Assembly: GCA_014874255.1 (NCBI GenBank)
Contig: JACWAN010000096.1
Coordinates: 1-42,675 of the forward strand
Origin: Candidatus Woesearchaeota archaeon
GTDB taxonomy: Archaea; Nanobdellota; Nanobdellia; Woesearchaeales; UBA525
Reading direction: 5' to 3'
Length of the DNA: 42,675 nt
Shown here: positions 1-8,474 of the stretch, in pieces
Layout of the letters: each line of letters begins with the position of its first letter
Numbering within the stretch: the first letter of the stretch is position 1
Notes under the pieces: generated by a model
Told to the model about the DNA's origin: nothing
Database searches by the model: none
Seen by the model: the letters and a program-made list of their open reading frames with translations, nothing else
Made by a program: the position numbers and the translations under genes

Positions 1-153
1 CGAGCGGCCAAGTTCATGCGTGAGTATTATGGCATCGTGATGGACTGGACGTGCTGGCGCAAAGCCCTCATGAAGTGGCCGGTGTGGGCGTGGGACGCCT
101 TGCAGCGTGCCAGCGCGGGCGACGAGGCGTGCCTCGTCGCCCCTCCTCGATGA
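1..153 (+). CDS. C-terminal fragment of an unidentified protein, truncated by window start
   Basis: Frame 1 is open from base 1 (RAKFMREYYGIVMDWTCWRKALMKWPVWAWDALQRASAGDEACLVAPPR*). Its TGA at 151-153 overlaps the next ATG at 150 (ATGA). Confidence 0.5.
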   Translation, partial: RAAKFMREYYGIVMDWTCWRKALMKWPVWAWDALQRASAGDEACLVAPPR

Positions 154-478
154 AAGCTGTCGAGATACTCCTCGAAGCGTTGCCGACAGCGGTGATGGTC
201 ATCCTCGTCTCGCTCATCCCGGACGACTACTTCCTGACGGGGTCTACTTCCTCATCATCGCCGTCGCGTTCCTCCGACGGCACGAGCGGAACGACTGGAT
301 CTTCCTCGCGTTCGGCTTCGTCGTCATGGCCGTCTTCGAAGCGCCCTTCATCAGCATCGGTGTCGAGACGTTCCAGCGCAACTCGCTCCTCAGCCTCATG
401 CCGCTCTGGCTGCCCTTCTTCGGGGGCTACGCCTTCGTCGCGATGCGGCGCGCCGTCGTCATCCAGGACAGAAAGTGA
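150..478 (+). pseudogene. Small multi-TM membrane protein with an apparent -1 frameshift near 238-243
   Basis: Frame from 150 gives MKAVEILLEALPTAVMVILVSLIPDDYFLTG. Hydrophobic reading continues in another frame as VYFLIIAVAFLRRHERNDWIFLAFGFVVMAVFEAPFISIGVETFQRN... to 478. Confidence 0.5.
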
Positions 479-642
479 ATCGCCCCTCGGCAGTTACTCG
501 CTCTCATCACCGGGTCAGCCGGGGAAAAACCTCGTCATCGGGGCTTCGCCCCAACGACTCGGACCTTCTCCCTTCCGGTCGAAGAAACCTCGTCATCGGG
601 GCGTATGTTCTTTTTTACTGTTTTCTTTTTTAGAATCCTCAC

Positions 643-1281
643 TCAGTACTCGACGCCCCTCCGCGCGAGGACGCCCTGTTCGTAGTAGTGCTTCCGCTTC
701 ACCATCTCCGTCACCAGGTCTGCCTTGTCGAGCAGCTCTTTCGGGATCTCGCCGCTCCACGCGCCGCCCGTCAGGACGAGCTCGACGTGGTCCGGCTTCA
801 AGTCAATGAGTTCGAGCGCCTTCTCGAGCGGCAGCATCCCGTACGTCACCGCGTAGACGATCTCGTCGAGGATGACGAGGCCGTAGTCGCCCGATTCGAT
901 GATCTTCTTCGCGTGGCTGTATGCGTCCTCGCAGAACTGCCGCTGTTTCGTGTCGTTGACGAAACAATAGCGGCACGTGCCACACGGCTCGTCGTCGCGT
1001 ACCTGCATCGCCTCAATCTCGAGGAACTGCTCCTTGTCGAACTCGGCTATCTTGAGCTGCTTGTCCTCGCGGATGCAGCCGCGGCCGAATTGCCGTATCT
1101 TGAACCGGCCGTCGAGGAACCGTTCGGCGGCGAGCAGTTCACCCGTATAGCGGCCGCCCTTCATGAACTGGACCATGTAGACGAGGATGTTCTGTCCGAC
1201 GGCGCGGAGCGCCAAGCCTACGGCGGCGGTCGTCTTCCCTTTCCCTTGGCCGATGTAGGCGTGGACCAGCCCTTTCTTCAC
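643..1281 (-). CDS. cobO: Cob(I)alamin / corrinoid adenosyltransferase (CobO/BtuR type)
   Basis: GTG start; N-terminal GLVHAYIGQGKGKTTAAVGLALRA P-loop, LVILDEIVYAV, and LTGG...P.ELLDKADLVTEM. Lies 27 nt downstream of a B12-dependent RNR. Confidence 0.9.
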   Translation of the reverse strand: MKKGLVHAYIGQGKGKTTAAVGLALRAVGQNILVYMVQFMKGGRYTGELLAAERFLDGRFKIRQFGRGCIREDKQLKIAEFDKEQFLEIEAMQVRDDEPCGTCRYCFVNDTKQRQFCEDAYSHAKKIIESGDYGLVILDEIVYAVTYGMLPLEKALELIDLKPDHVELVLTGGAWSGEIPKELLDKADLVTEMVKRKHYYEQGVLARRGVEY

Positions 1282-1308
1282 AGGTATACAGCCTCGTGCG
1301 TAGCCTTC

Positions 1309-3480
1309 TTATCGCGAGAATTCCGCGAGGCTCTTGTTCTCCGAGAGCACTTTCAGCTCCTCGCGGATCGAGCGCCTTTCTCCTTTCTGCTCGTGCGCCT
1401 TGCTGAGCAGCGAGGTGACCGTCAGCACCTGCTCGCTCATCGAGCCGTCGCGGTAGATCGTGCACCCCTTGCACCCGAGCTTCCACGCCAGCAGGAAGAC
1501 GTTCTCCACGTCGAGCAGCGTCGCGTGGTTCGGTAGGTTCACCGTCTTCGAGACCGCGTTGTCGACGTGCGCCTGGACCGCGGCCTGCATCCGGACGTGC
1601 CACTCCGGCGGGATGTCGTGCGTCGTGACGAAGACGCGCTTCACCTCGTCCGGCACCTCTTTCGCAGCGGCCAATCCGAAGTTCGCGATCCGCTCGACGA
1701 GCTCCTCGGTGTAGAGGTCGAGTTCCTGGAGCCGCTCCTTCAGGTGGGGATCGATGTAGTAGAACTCCTCGCCGCCGAGCACCTTCTTGACGTAGCTGAC
1801 GTTGAACAGCGGTTCGATCCCGGAACTCGTCTCCGCGATCATGGACGTGCTGCCCGTCGGGCTGATCGCGAGCCTGGACGCGTTCCGCAGCTTCCGCTCC
1901 TCCGTCTTCTCCTTGCCGGTGAACCGCTTGGATTTGGCACAGTAGACACTCATCTTCCAGTCCGGGAACGGGGTCCGCTCCTTCGCGAGTGATTCGCTCG
2001 CCTCGTCCGCCGCCTCGCGGACCGCTTTCATCACGTCGCCCGCGGTCTTGACGCCCTCCTCGCTGTCGTACGGGATGCGGAGCTGGACGAGCATGTGCGC
2101 CAGCCCCATCACGCCCAGCCCGATCTTGCGGTGGCGCCACGTCACGGTCTGCGCCCGCTTGATAGGATACTGCGTCGCCTCGATCATGTCGTCGAGGAAC
2201 CGGACGCCGAGCGCCACGACTTCTTTGAGTCGCTTCCAGTCCACAACGTGCTCGTCCGTGACGAAGTTCGCGAGGTTGACGCTGCCGATGAACCCCTGCT
2301 CGTACGCGCTGAGCAGGAACTCCGCGCACGAACTGGTAGCTTCGAACGGATGGTCGGGCACGGGATTGGAGCGCTTCATCGCGTCCTTGAACAGCACCCC
2401 AGGATCGCCGTGGTTCCACGCGCTCGCCACGATGAGGTCGAAGACCTGCTTCGCGTTCATCCGCGCAGTTATTTCCTTCGTGGAGGGGTCCTTGAGCGCG
2501 TACTCCTTGTCCGCGATGACGGCGTGCATGAACTCGTCCGAGAGCAGCACGCTCAGGTTGAAGTTCTCCAGGATGCGCTCCTGGGATTTCGCGGTGATGA
2601 AGTCGAGCGCGTCCGGATGCGTGACGTCGAGCACGGCCATGTTGCCTCCCTGGCGTCGGCCGCCCTGCTTGATCGTCTTCGCCGACTCGCTGAACAGCCG
2701 GAGGAAGACGAGCGGCCCGGACGCGACGCCGCCGATGGACTTGACCCGCGCCCCCTTCCGCCTGAGCGAGGAGAAGTTGAACCCCGTTCCGCACCCCACT
2801 TGTTGCATCTTCGCCGCGTCGTACAGCGCGCGGTAGATCGCGGTGAGATCATCGCCGACCGGGATGGCGATGCTGCTCGCCAGCTGCTGGTAACCGGTGC
2901 CCGCGTTCATGAGGCACGGGCTGTTCGGCAGGAAGTCGAGGTCGCGCATCGCGCGCTTGAACCGGTTGCGCCACTGGCGCTGTTCCGCCTCGTCAGCGCC
3001 GAACCTCTTCTCCGCCGCCGCCACCGACTTGGCGACGCGGTCGAACAATTCGTCCGGGGATTCGAACCAGCCGCGCTCCTCGTCGCGCAGCAGGTACCGT
3101 TCGCGGAGGAGCTTGAGCGCGTTGATGCTCAGGTCTGTCGAGACCTGTTTGCCGATGAGCGCGGATTTCGCGTTCCGTTCGGCAGCACGCTGCTCCCGGT
3201 ACAGGATGAAATGCCTGGCGACGCGATGGTGGCCGCTCTCCATGAGCGTCTCTTCGACAAGGTCCTGGACCTCCTCGACGTACGGCAAGCGTTTCCCGCT
3301 CTCCTTCGCGTAGACCCTGAGGAGCTTCTTCTCGACCTTCTCCGCGAGCTCCGCGACGGGGAGATTCTCCTCGGACGCTCCGGCCGCGAGCTCGATGACG
3401 TGCTCGATCTTCTCCCGCTTGTACGGCACGATCCTGCCGTCCCGCTTCTTGATCTTCTCGAGAACGAACTGCTGCGCCAT
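1309..3480 (-). CDS. nrdJ: Adenosylcobalamin-dependent (class II) ribonucleoside-diphosphate reductase-like protein with N-terminal ATP-cone; atypical active site
   Basis: MAQQFVLEKIKKRDGRIVPYKREKIEHVI (ATP cone), NSPCLMNAGT, GCGTGFNFSSLR, IKQGGRRQGGNMAVLDVTHPD, SPTGSTSMIAETSSGIEPLF. The ATG at 3480 fits better than the longer ORF start. Confidence 0.9.
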   Translation of the reverse strand: MAQQFVLEKIKKRDGRIVPYKREKIEHVIELAAGASEENLPVAELAEKVEKKLLRVYAKESGKRLPYVEEVQDLVEETLMESGHHRVARHFILYREQRAAERNAKSALIGKQVSTDLSINALKLLRERYLLRDEERGWFESPDELFDRVAKSVAAAEKRFGADEAEQRQWRNRFKRAMRDLDFLPNSPCLMNAGTGYQQLASSIAIPVGDDLTAIYRALYDAAKMQQVGCGTGFNFSSLRRKGARVKSIGGVASGPLVFLRLFSESAKTIKQGGRRQGGNMAVLDVTHPDALDFITAKSQERILENFNLSVLLSDEFMHAVIADKEYALKDPSTKEITARMNAKQVFDLIVASAWNHGDPGVLFKDAMKRSNPVPDHPFEATSSCAEFLLSAYEQGFIGSVNLANFVTDEHVVDWKRLKEVVALGVRFLDDMIEATQYPIKRAQTVTWRHRKIGLGVMGLAHMLVQLRIPYDSEEGVKTAGDVMKAVREAADEASESLAKERTPFPDWKMSVYCAKSKRFTGKEKTEERKLRNASRLAISPTGSTSMIAETSSGIEPLFNVSYVKKVLGGEEFYYIDPHLKERLQELDLYTEELVERIANFGLAAAKEVPDEVKRVFVTTHDIPPEWHVRMQAAVQAHVDNAVSKTVNLPNHATLLDVENVFLLAWKLGCKGCTIYRDGSMSEQVLTVTSLLSKAHEQKGERRSIREELKVLSENKSLAEFSR

Positions 3481-3679
3481 GCCCGGACCCCCTTGTCGAG
3501 GGGAAAAAGAGGTCACGTTTAAAAATATTTGGACGGGCTCCCGCCTGCCCGCCGTTCCCTCTCTCCATCCCCCGCAGCCCTTCCGCTCCACCCCTCCTTT
3601 TCTCCAGCCAGTCTCCATCCTCTCCTTCCCCGCGGCCGTGCGGTCCGCCGCACTGCCTAGCAAGTTTTATAAGCAAGCT

Positions 3680-3701
3680 CATATCAACGATTATTGATAT
3701 G
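3680..3701. promoter_or_regulatory. Inverted repeat CATATCAA-N6-TTGATATG overlapping the arsR start codon; TATA box TTTTATAA at 3665-3672
   Basis: Perfect 8-6-8 inverted repeat; the right half contains the ATG at 3699. The TATA box is about 27-30 bp upstream, so the transcript is probably leaderless. Confidence 0.75.
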
Positions 3702-3983
3702 AATACTTCCGTCGATGCATCGCCGCTCCCGCCCCGCGAGCTCTTCCGCGCGCTCGGCGTCGAGACGAACTATCGGATACTCTCCGAGCTCTTCAAGGCC
3801 GAGCGGTGCGCCTGCGAGCTGCCCGCGCTCGTCGGCAAGACCCAGTCGAACACGTCGATGCACCTCGCCAAGCTCCTCCGGCTCGGCCTCGTCGGCGTGC
3901 GGCGCGACGGGAAGAGGCACGTCTACTCCCTCACGGATGCGCGGGCGCGCAGGACCCTGGCGGCATGCGAGGCGGGACGGTGA
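3699..3983 (+). CDS. ArsR-family metal-responsive transcriptional regulator
   Basis: LFRALGVETNYRILSELFKAERCACELPALVGKTQSNTSMHLAKLLRLGLVGVRRDGKRHVYSL. wHTH with CxC in the alpha-3 region, as in ArsR (CVCEL-like). Confidence 0.9.
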   Translation: MNTSVDASPLPPRELFRALGVETNYRILSELFKAERCACELPALVGKTQSNTSMHLAKLLRLGLVGVRRDGKRHVYSLTDARARRTLAACEAGR

Positions 3984-3988
3984 AGGCG

Positions 3989-4243
3989 ATGAAGCTCCAG
4001 GTGCTCGGCTCCGGCTGCCCGAGCTGCAAACGGCTCTACGAGATGACGAAACAGGCGGCGGCCGACCTCGGCCTCGACGCGGACGTCGAATACGTGACGG
4101 ACATCCAGCAGATACTGGCGATGGGCCTGATGAGCAGCCCGGTCCTCGCGGTCGACGGCAAGCCGGTCATCGTCGGCTTCGTCCCCGGTAGCGTCGACAA
4201 GGTGAAAGAGCTCCTCAAGGCGATCCCTCCGGTCGGGCGATGA
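3989..4243 (+). CDS. Small thioredoxin-fold redox protein (CPSC active site)
   Basis: MKLQVLGSGCPSCKRLYEMTKQAAADLGLDADVEYVTDIQQILAMGLMSSPVLAVDGKPVIVGFVPG; typical of thioredoxin-like proteins beside DUF318 permeases. Confidence 0.85.
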   Translation: MKLQVLGSGCPSCKRLYEMTKQAAADLGLDADVEYVTDIQQILAMGLMSSPVLAVDGKPVIVGFVPGSVDKVKELLKAIPPVGR

Positions 4244-4247
4244 GCGC

Positions 4248-5210
4248 ATGGATATCTTCGCCCCGTTCGGATGGTTCGCCACCTGGCTCGCGGCCGCGCT
4301 CGGCATCGTCCCAGGAACCCGTCTGTGGGACGCGGCCACATTCTTCGTCGCCGACACGCTCAAGATCTTCCTCCTGCTCGCGGTCATCATCTTCGCCGTC
4401 TCCTGGCTGCGCACCTACCTGCCGCCCGAGCGCATCCGGAAGCTGCTCGCCCACCAGCACAAGTACGTGGCGAACGTCCTCGCCGCCCTCCTCGGCGTCT
4501 TCACCCCGTTCTGCACGTGCAGCGCCATCCCCCTCTTCCTCGGCTTCGTCGAGGCCGGCGTGCCGCTCGGCGCCACCTTCTCCTTCCTCGTCGCCTCGCC
4601 CATGGTGAACGAGGTGGCGCTCGTCCTCCTCCTCTCCCTCTTCGGCTGGCGGATCGCGCTCCTCTACATCACCACAGGACTGGTCATCGCAGTCCTCTCC
4701 GGCATCCTCATCGGCGCGCTCCGGCTCGAGCACCTCGTCGCCGGCTTCGTCAAGAAGGCCGAGGTCATCGACGCGGCCGCGCTCCCGGAGCTGACGCACA
4801 AGGACCGGCTCGACTACGCGAAGGCGTACACAATCGACATCCTCAAGAAGGTGTGGCTCTACGTCCTCCTCGGCGTCGGCGCCGGCGCGTGGATCCACGG
4901 CTACGTCCCCGTGGATTTCCTCGCCCGGTACGCGGGCGCGGACAAGTGGTATGCGGTGCCGTTCGCGGTCCTGATCGGCATTCCGCTCTACAGCAATGCC
5001 GCCGGTGTCATCCCCCTTGTCTCTGCTCTCACGGAGAAAGGCGTCGCCATGGGGACGACGCTCGCCTTCATGATGGCCGTGACCGCGCTCTCGCTCCCGG
5101 AGTTCATGATCCTGAAGAAGGTGATGAAGACGCGGCTCCTCCTCATTTTCGCCGGCATCGTCGGCGCAGGCATCATCCTCACCGGCTTCCTCTTCAACGC
5201 GATATTGTGA
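4248..5210 (+). CDS. DUF318/ArsP-type permease
   Basis: TPFCTCSAIPLFLGFVEAGVPLGATFSFLVASPMVNEVA and IPLYSNAAGVIPLVSAL motifs; multiple TM helices. Confidence 0.88.
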   Translation: MDIFAPFGWFATWLAAALGIVPGTRLWDAATFFVADTLKIFLLLAVIIFAVSWLRTYLPPERIRKLLAHQHKYVANVLAALLGVFTPFCTCSAIPLFLGFVEAGVPLGATFSFLVASPMVNEVALVLLLSLFGWRIALLYITTGLVIAVLSGILIGALRLEHLVAGFVKKAEVIDAAALPELTHKDRLDYAKAYTIDILKKVWLYVLLGVGAGAWIHGYVPVDFLARYAGADKWYAVPFAVLIGIPLYSNAAGVIPLVSALTEKGVAMGTTLAFMMAVTALSLPEFMILKKVMKTRLLLIFAGIVGAGIILTGFLFNAIL

Positions 5211-5253
5211 ACGAACTGCTGCGACGTCAAAGGCTGAAAATGAGGCGACCATC

Positions 5254-6153
5254 ATGCATGAACATCCAAAGAACAGCAAGAAGGTCGTCGGCGCGATCAT
5301 CTTCAACCTCGCGATCAGCATCACCGCGTACATCGGCGGCGTCGTCTCGGGAAGCCTCGCGCTCATCTCCGAAGCGGGGCATAATCTCACCGACGTGCTC
5401 GCGCTCGGCATAGGGTACGTCGGCGAACGCCTCGGCGAGCGGCCGTCGAACAAGCGGCATTCATTCGGCTACAAGCGTGCGGAGGTGCTCGCCGCCCTCA
5501 TCAACGCAATCGCGCTCATCGTCATCGCCATCCTCGTCATCGTCGAAGCGGTCAATCGCTGGGCAGCACAGGCGCCCGTGGGGCTCACCGCGCTCTTCAT
5601 CTTCGGCGCCGTCGGGCTCATCGGGAACATCGCGTCCATCCTGCTCCTCCACGAAGATGCCGAGAAGACGCTGAACCGCAAGGCGATGTACCTGCACCTG
5701 TTCTACGACGTCCTCTCGTCCGCGGCGGTCATCCTCACCGGGTTTGTCATCTGGCTCACGGGAACGTACTATATCGATCTGGTCGTCAGCATCGGCATCT
5801 CGGGGTTCATGCTCTGGAACAGCATCACGCTCCTCCGCAACGTCATACACCTGATTATGCAGGGAGTTCCCGATGGTGTTGATATGGATGCGATTCGCAA
5901 AGATATCTTGAGCATACCCGCGGTCAATGACGTGCATACACTCCACGTGTGGGGGATAAATTCCGAGGAAAACGTCCTCTCTTGTCATCTCTGTACAAAG
6001 AGCGAAGACACGGATCAGGTCATCAATCAGATTAACGCACTCATGAAAGAGAAACACGACATCATCCACACGACGATACAGGTAGAACGCCGGGCGCTCT
6101 GCAAGAACAGCGATGAGGACTATGGGACGAAGCATGCCGCGCAGCACGGATAG
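5254..6153 (+). CDS. Cation diffusion facilitator (CzcD/ZnT family) transporter
   Basis: AISITAYIGGVVSGSLALISEAGHNLTDVLALGIGYVGERL and LHLFYDVLSSAAVI...; C-terminal domain with VNDVHTLHVWGI. Confidence 0.93.
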   Translation: MHEHPKNSKKVVGAIIFNLAISITAYIGGVVSGSLALISEAGHNLTDVLALGIGYVGERLGERPSNKRHSFGYKRAEVLAALINAIALIVIAILVIVEAVNRWAAQAPVGLTALFIFGAVGLIGNIASILLLHEDAEKTLNRKAMYLHLFYDVLSSAAVILTGFVIWLTGTYYIDLVVSIGISGFMLWNSITLLRNVIHLIMQGVPDGVDMDAIRKDILSIPAVNDVHTLHVWGINSEENVLSCHLCTKSEDTDQVINQINALMKEKHDIIHTTIQVERRALCKNSDEDYGTKHAAQHG

Positions 6154-6186
6154 GAAATGCCCTGTCTGCATAGAGAACTGCTCGAG

Positions 6187-6993
6187 ATGTACAACATGAT
6201 ATCCATCACCACAATCATCGTTCTCAGCGTCATCGTCGGGGTAATCACCGCCGGGCTCTCGATTCGGTTCGACCGCTTCTTTGTCATGCTCCTGCTGCTC
6301 TTCTTGGCGGGCGTGGCCATAAAAGACGCGGTGAACATCTTCCTCGTCGTCATCCTTCTCGGAGCGCTGACATTCTTGCTGGAGAGGAAGGAGGCCCTGA
6401 GGACGATTCCGCGAGAGGACCGCGTCAAGTTCCTGACGCTCGTGCCCGTCCTCGTCGCGGTCTTCTCCTTTCTCGGCTCCTGGCTCTTCATCGGCGCGTC
6501 AGATGCTGTCTTGATACTGGTCTTCGGCGTCCTGACGGTCCTCTACGGTCTGCGGCTCATAGTCATCCACTTCGGCGAGCACGAGAAGGGGCATACCGCG
6601 GCCAAGCCCGGCATGAGGATGTTCTGCGGGCTTGCCGGGCCGATGCTGAGCGGCTTCTCCGTCGGTTTCATCGGGACCTCCCTGAAGTCGTTGAAGATCC
6701 CCTTCGCGGTCAGGTTCGGCAAGATGAACCTGCCGCAGGTGTACGTGGAGAATGCCATCACCGCCGCGTACGCGTCGCTCTTCGCCATCATCTGGCGCTT
6801 CGTGTTCATCGGGACTGCCCAGATCCGGTCCGTCTTGTACGGCGTGGCCATCTGGGGGATCATTCACGCATTCTTCGACCTCACCGAGAAGACATTTCCT
6901 CGGCGCTGGAAGAAGGCGTTCCAGATAATCATCGGCGTCGTGCTGCTCGCGGCTGCGGTGAAGGTCTTCGCCTTGTTATTGATACCTGGATGA
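6187..6993 (+). CDS. TSUP (TauE/SafE)-like membrane transporter
   Basis: About 8 TM segments; GLAGPMLSGFSVGFIGTSLKSLKIPFAVRFGKMNLPQVYVENAITAAYASL. Start could also be 6157 or 6196. Confidence 0.6.
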   Translation: MYNMISITTIIVLSVIVGVITAGLSIRFDRFFVMLLLLFLAGVAIKDAVNIFLVVILLGALTFLLERKEALRTIPREDRVKFLTLVPVLVAVFSFLGSWLFIGASDAVLILVFGVLTVLYGLRLIVIHFGEHEKGHTAAKPGMRMFCGLAGPMLSGFSVGFIGTSLKSLKIPFAVRFGKMNLPQVYVENAITAAYASLFAIIWRFVFIGTAQIRSVLYGVAIWGIIHAFFDLTEKTFPRRWKKAFQIIIGVVLLAAAVKVFALLLIPG

Positions 6994-7030
6994 AGATTGA
7001 TGCTTTCGAGAGAACAGGAAGGTGGTACTG

Positions 7031-7660
7031 ATGAGTGATACGAAAAATGCGGAACACACACGAGACAGGCATATCCCTCCAGTGTGGGCGTTCGAGTTCC
7101 ACGGGCACCGATGCCCGTTCATGCCCATCGGCTACCGGATGGGTGTGCTTGCGATGAAGGCTCTCGGCGTCGAACACGAGGCGGACCACGGTTTTTTCGT
7201 CTTTCCGGAGCTCGGCGAGGGGCACCCGCAGACCTGCATGATGGATGGGCTGCAGGCAGCGACAGGCGCCACGTACGGCAAGGTCCTAATCGAGAAGCAG
7301 TTCTACGGGAAGCTCGCAGCGACGTTCTACCATCCGAAACACGGAGCGGTGCGCTATGCGCTCAAGCCGGACTTCGTCGACGAGATGGGGAAACACGAGT
7401 TCTTCAGCTATCGCAAGCGCGGCGTCGAACCATCGCAGATTCCGGCAGCGGTGACCGACGATCTGATCGCGTGGGTCGCGAAGCAACCTGACGAAGCACT
7501 CTTCAAAGTAGAGCCTCGCCCTGACTTCGTTTTCACGCCGACCAAGGGCTCTTTCAACAAGGCGTTATGCAGCGTCTGCGGGGAGTACGTCTTCGAGCGC
7601 TATCTCCGTCAGAAGGACGGGAAGCCCGTCTGCATCCCCTGCTCAGGATACGGGAAATGA
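7031..7660 (+). CDS. FmdE-family protein with C-terminal zinc ribbon
   Basis: VWAFEFHGHRCPFMPIGYRMGVLAMKALGVE... and C-terminal CSVCGEYVFERYLRQKDGKPVCIPCSGYG. Start 7022 is also possible. Confidence 0.85.
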   Translation: MSDTKNAEHTRDRHIPPVWAFEFHGHRCPFMPIGYRMGVLAMKALGVEHEADHGFFVFPELGEGHPQTCMMDGLQAATGATYGKVLIEKQFYGKLAATFYHPKHGAVRYALKPDFVDEMGKHEFFSYRKRGVEPSQIPAAVTDDLIAWVAKQPDEALFKVEPRPDFVFTPTKGSFNKALCSVCGEYVFERYLRQKDGKPVCIPCSGYGK

Positions 7661-7682
7661 GCGACGAAGACATGAAACGGAG

Positions 7683-8448
7683 ATGATGCCCCCCGGTCTC
7701 GTATCTGCTCAGCGCAGCCATCGTCTTCCTGTTCTCAGGCGTCCTGTCGATGGCGGGGCTCGGGGCGGCATTCATCTTCGTCCCCCTGTTCTATTACAGG
7801 GGGGTGTCACTCTCTGAAGCGACGCCTGCAGCATTGTTGCTCAACACCATCAGCCTGCTCTTCGCGGCGATCAGCTACTGGCGCGCGAAACTCATCAACT
7901 GGGCTGTCGGCCTCCCCATGCTCGTCGCGGCGGTGGCGTTCTCCCCGCTCGGGGCGGTGATGACGCCGTATGTGCCGAAGAGAATCCTGCTCGGGCTGTT
8001 CACGGCGTTCCTCTTCTTCGCTGGGGCGATGATGCTCTTCTACACGCCAAAACCCAAGAAGGAGAAAACGAGCCGGACGAAAGAGGTGCTCGTCGGTGCG
8101 GGCGTCGGCGCGATCGCCGGGTTCCTGGGCGGGCTGCTCGGCGTCGGGGGCGGGAACTTCATCCTGCCGGCGCTGGCGTGGCTCGGTCTCGACCCGAAGA
8201 TCGCCGCGGCGACGACCGCGCTCATCGTCGTCTTCTCGTCGTTCTCCGGGTTCCTTGGACACGCGACGCTCGGAGGCCTGGACGTCACGTTCATCGTCGT
8301 GACGGGGATTGCCGCGGCGCTGGGCTCCGTGGTCGGGGCCTACCTCATGAAGAGGAAGCTCTCGTCTGCGCAGCTCAAGAGGGTCATCGGCGTCCTCCTC
8401 TGGCTCATCGCGCTCAAAATAGCATGGGACGTCATCATGATGCACTGA
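7683..8448 (+). CDS. TSUP (sulfite exporter TauE/SafE) family protein; N-terminus needs a 1-nt shift in a C6 tract
   Basis: ORF track starts at 7750, but the upstream frame encodes a conserved-looking helix (VSYLLSAAIVFLFSGVLSMAGLGAAFIF). ATG ATG at 7683 after GGAG is joined only if C6 (7689-7694) is read as C5. GLLGVGGGNFILPAL motif present. Confidence 0.75.
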
Positions 8449-8474
8449 ACATCGACGAGCAGCGTCTCGCCCGC

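Noticed and set aside
1805-1822. tRNA T-loop-like GGTTCGATCCCGG (and GGATTCGAACC near 3055)
   Set aside because: Inside RNR coding sequence, with no surrounding cloverleaf arms.
2095-3522. Long plus-strand ORF opposite the first RNR (475 aa), and similar long antisense ORFs (11158-12672, 13806-15155, 29825-31807, 39136-41010)
   Set aside because: High-GC shadow ORFs: Arg/Glu/Asp/Val-rich with no recognisable domains, and exactly antisense to genes with clear family motifs.
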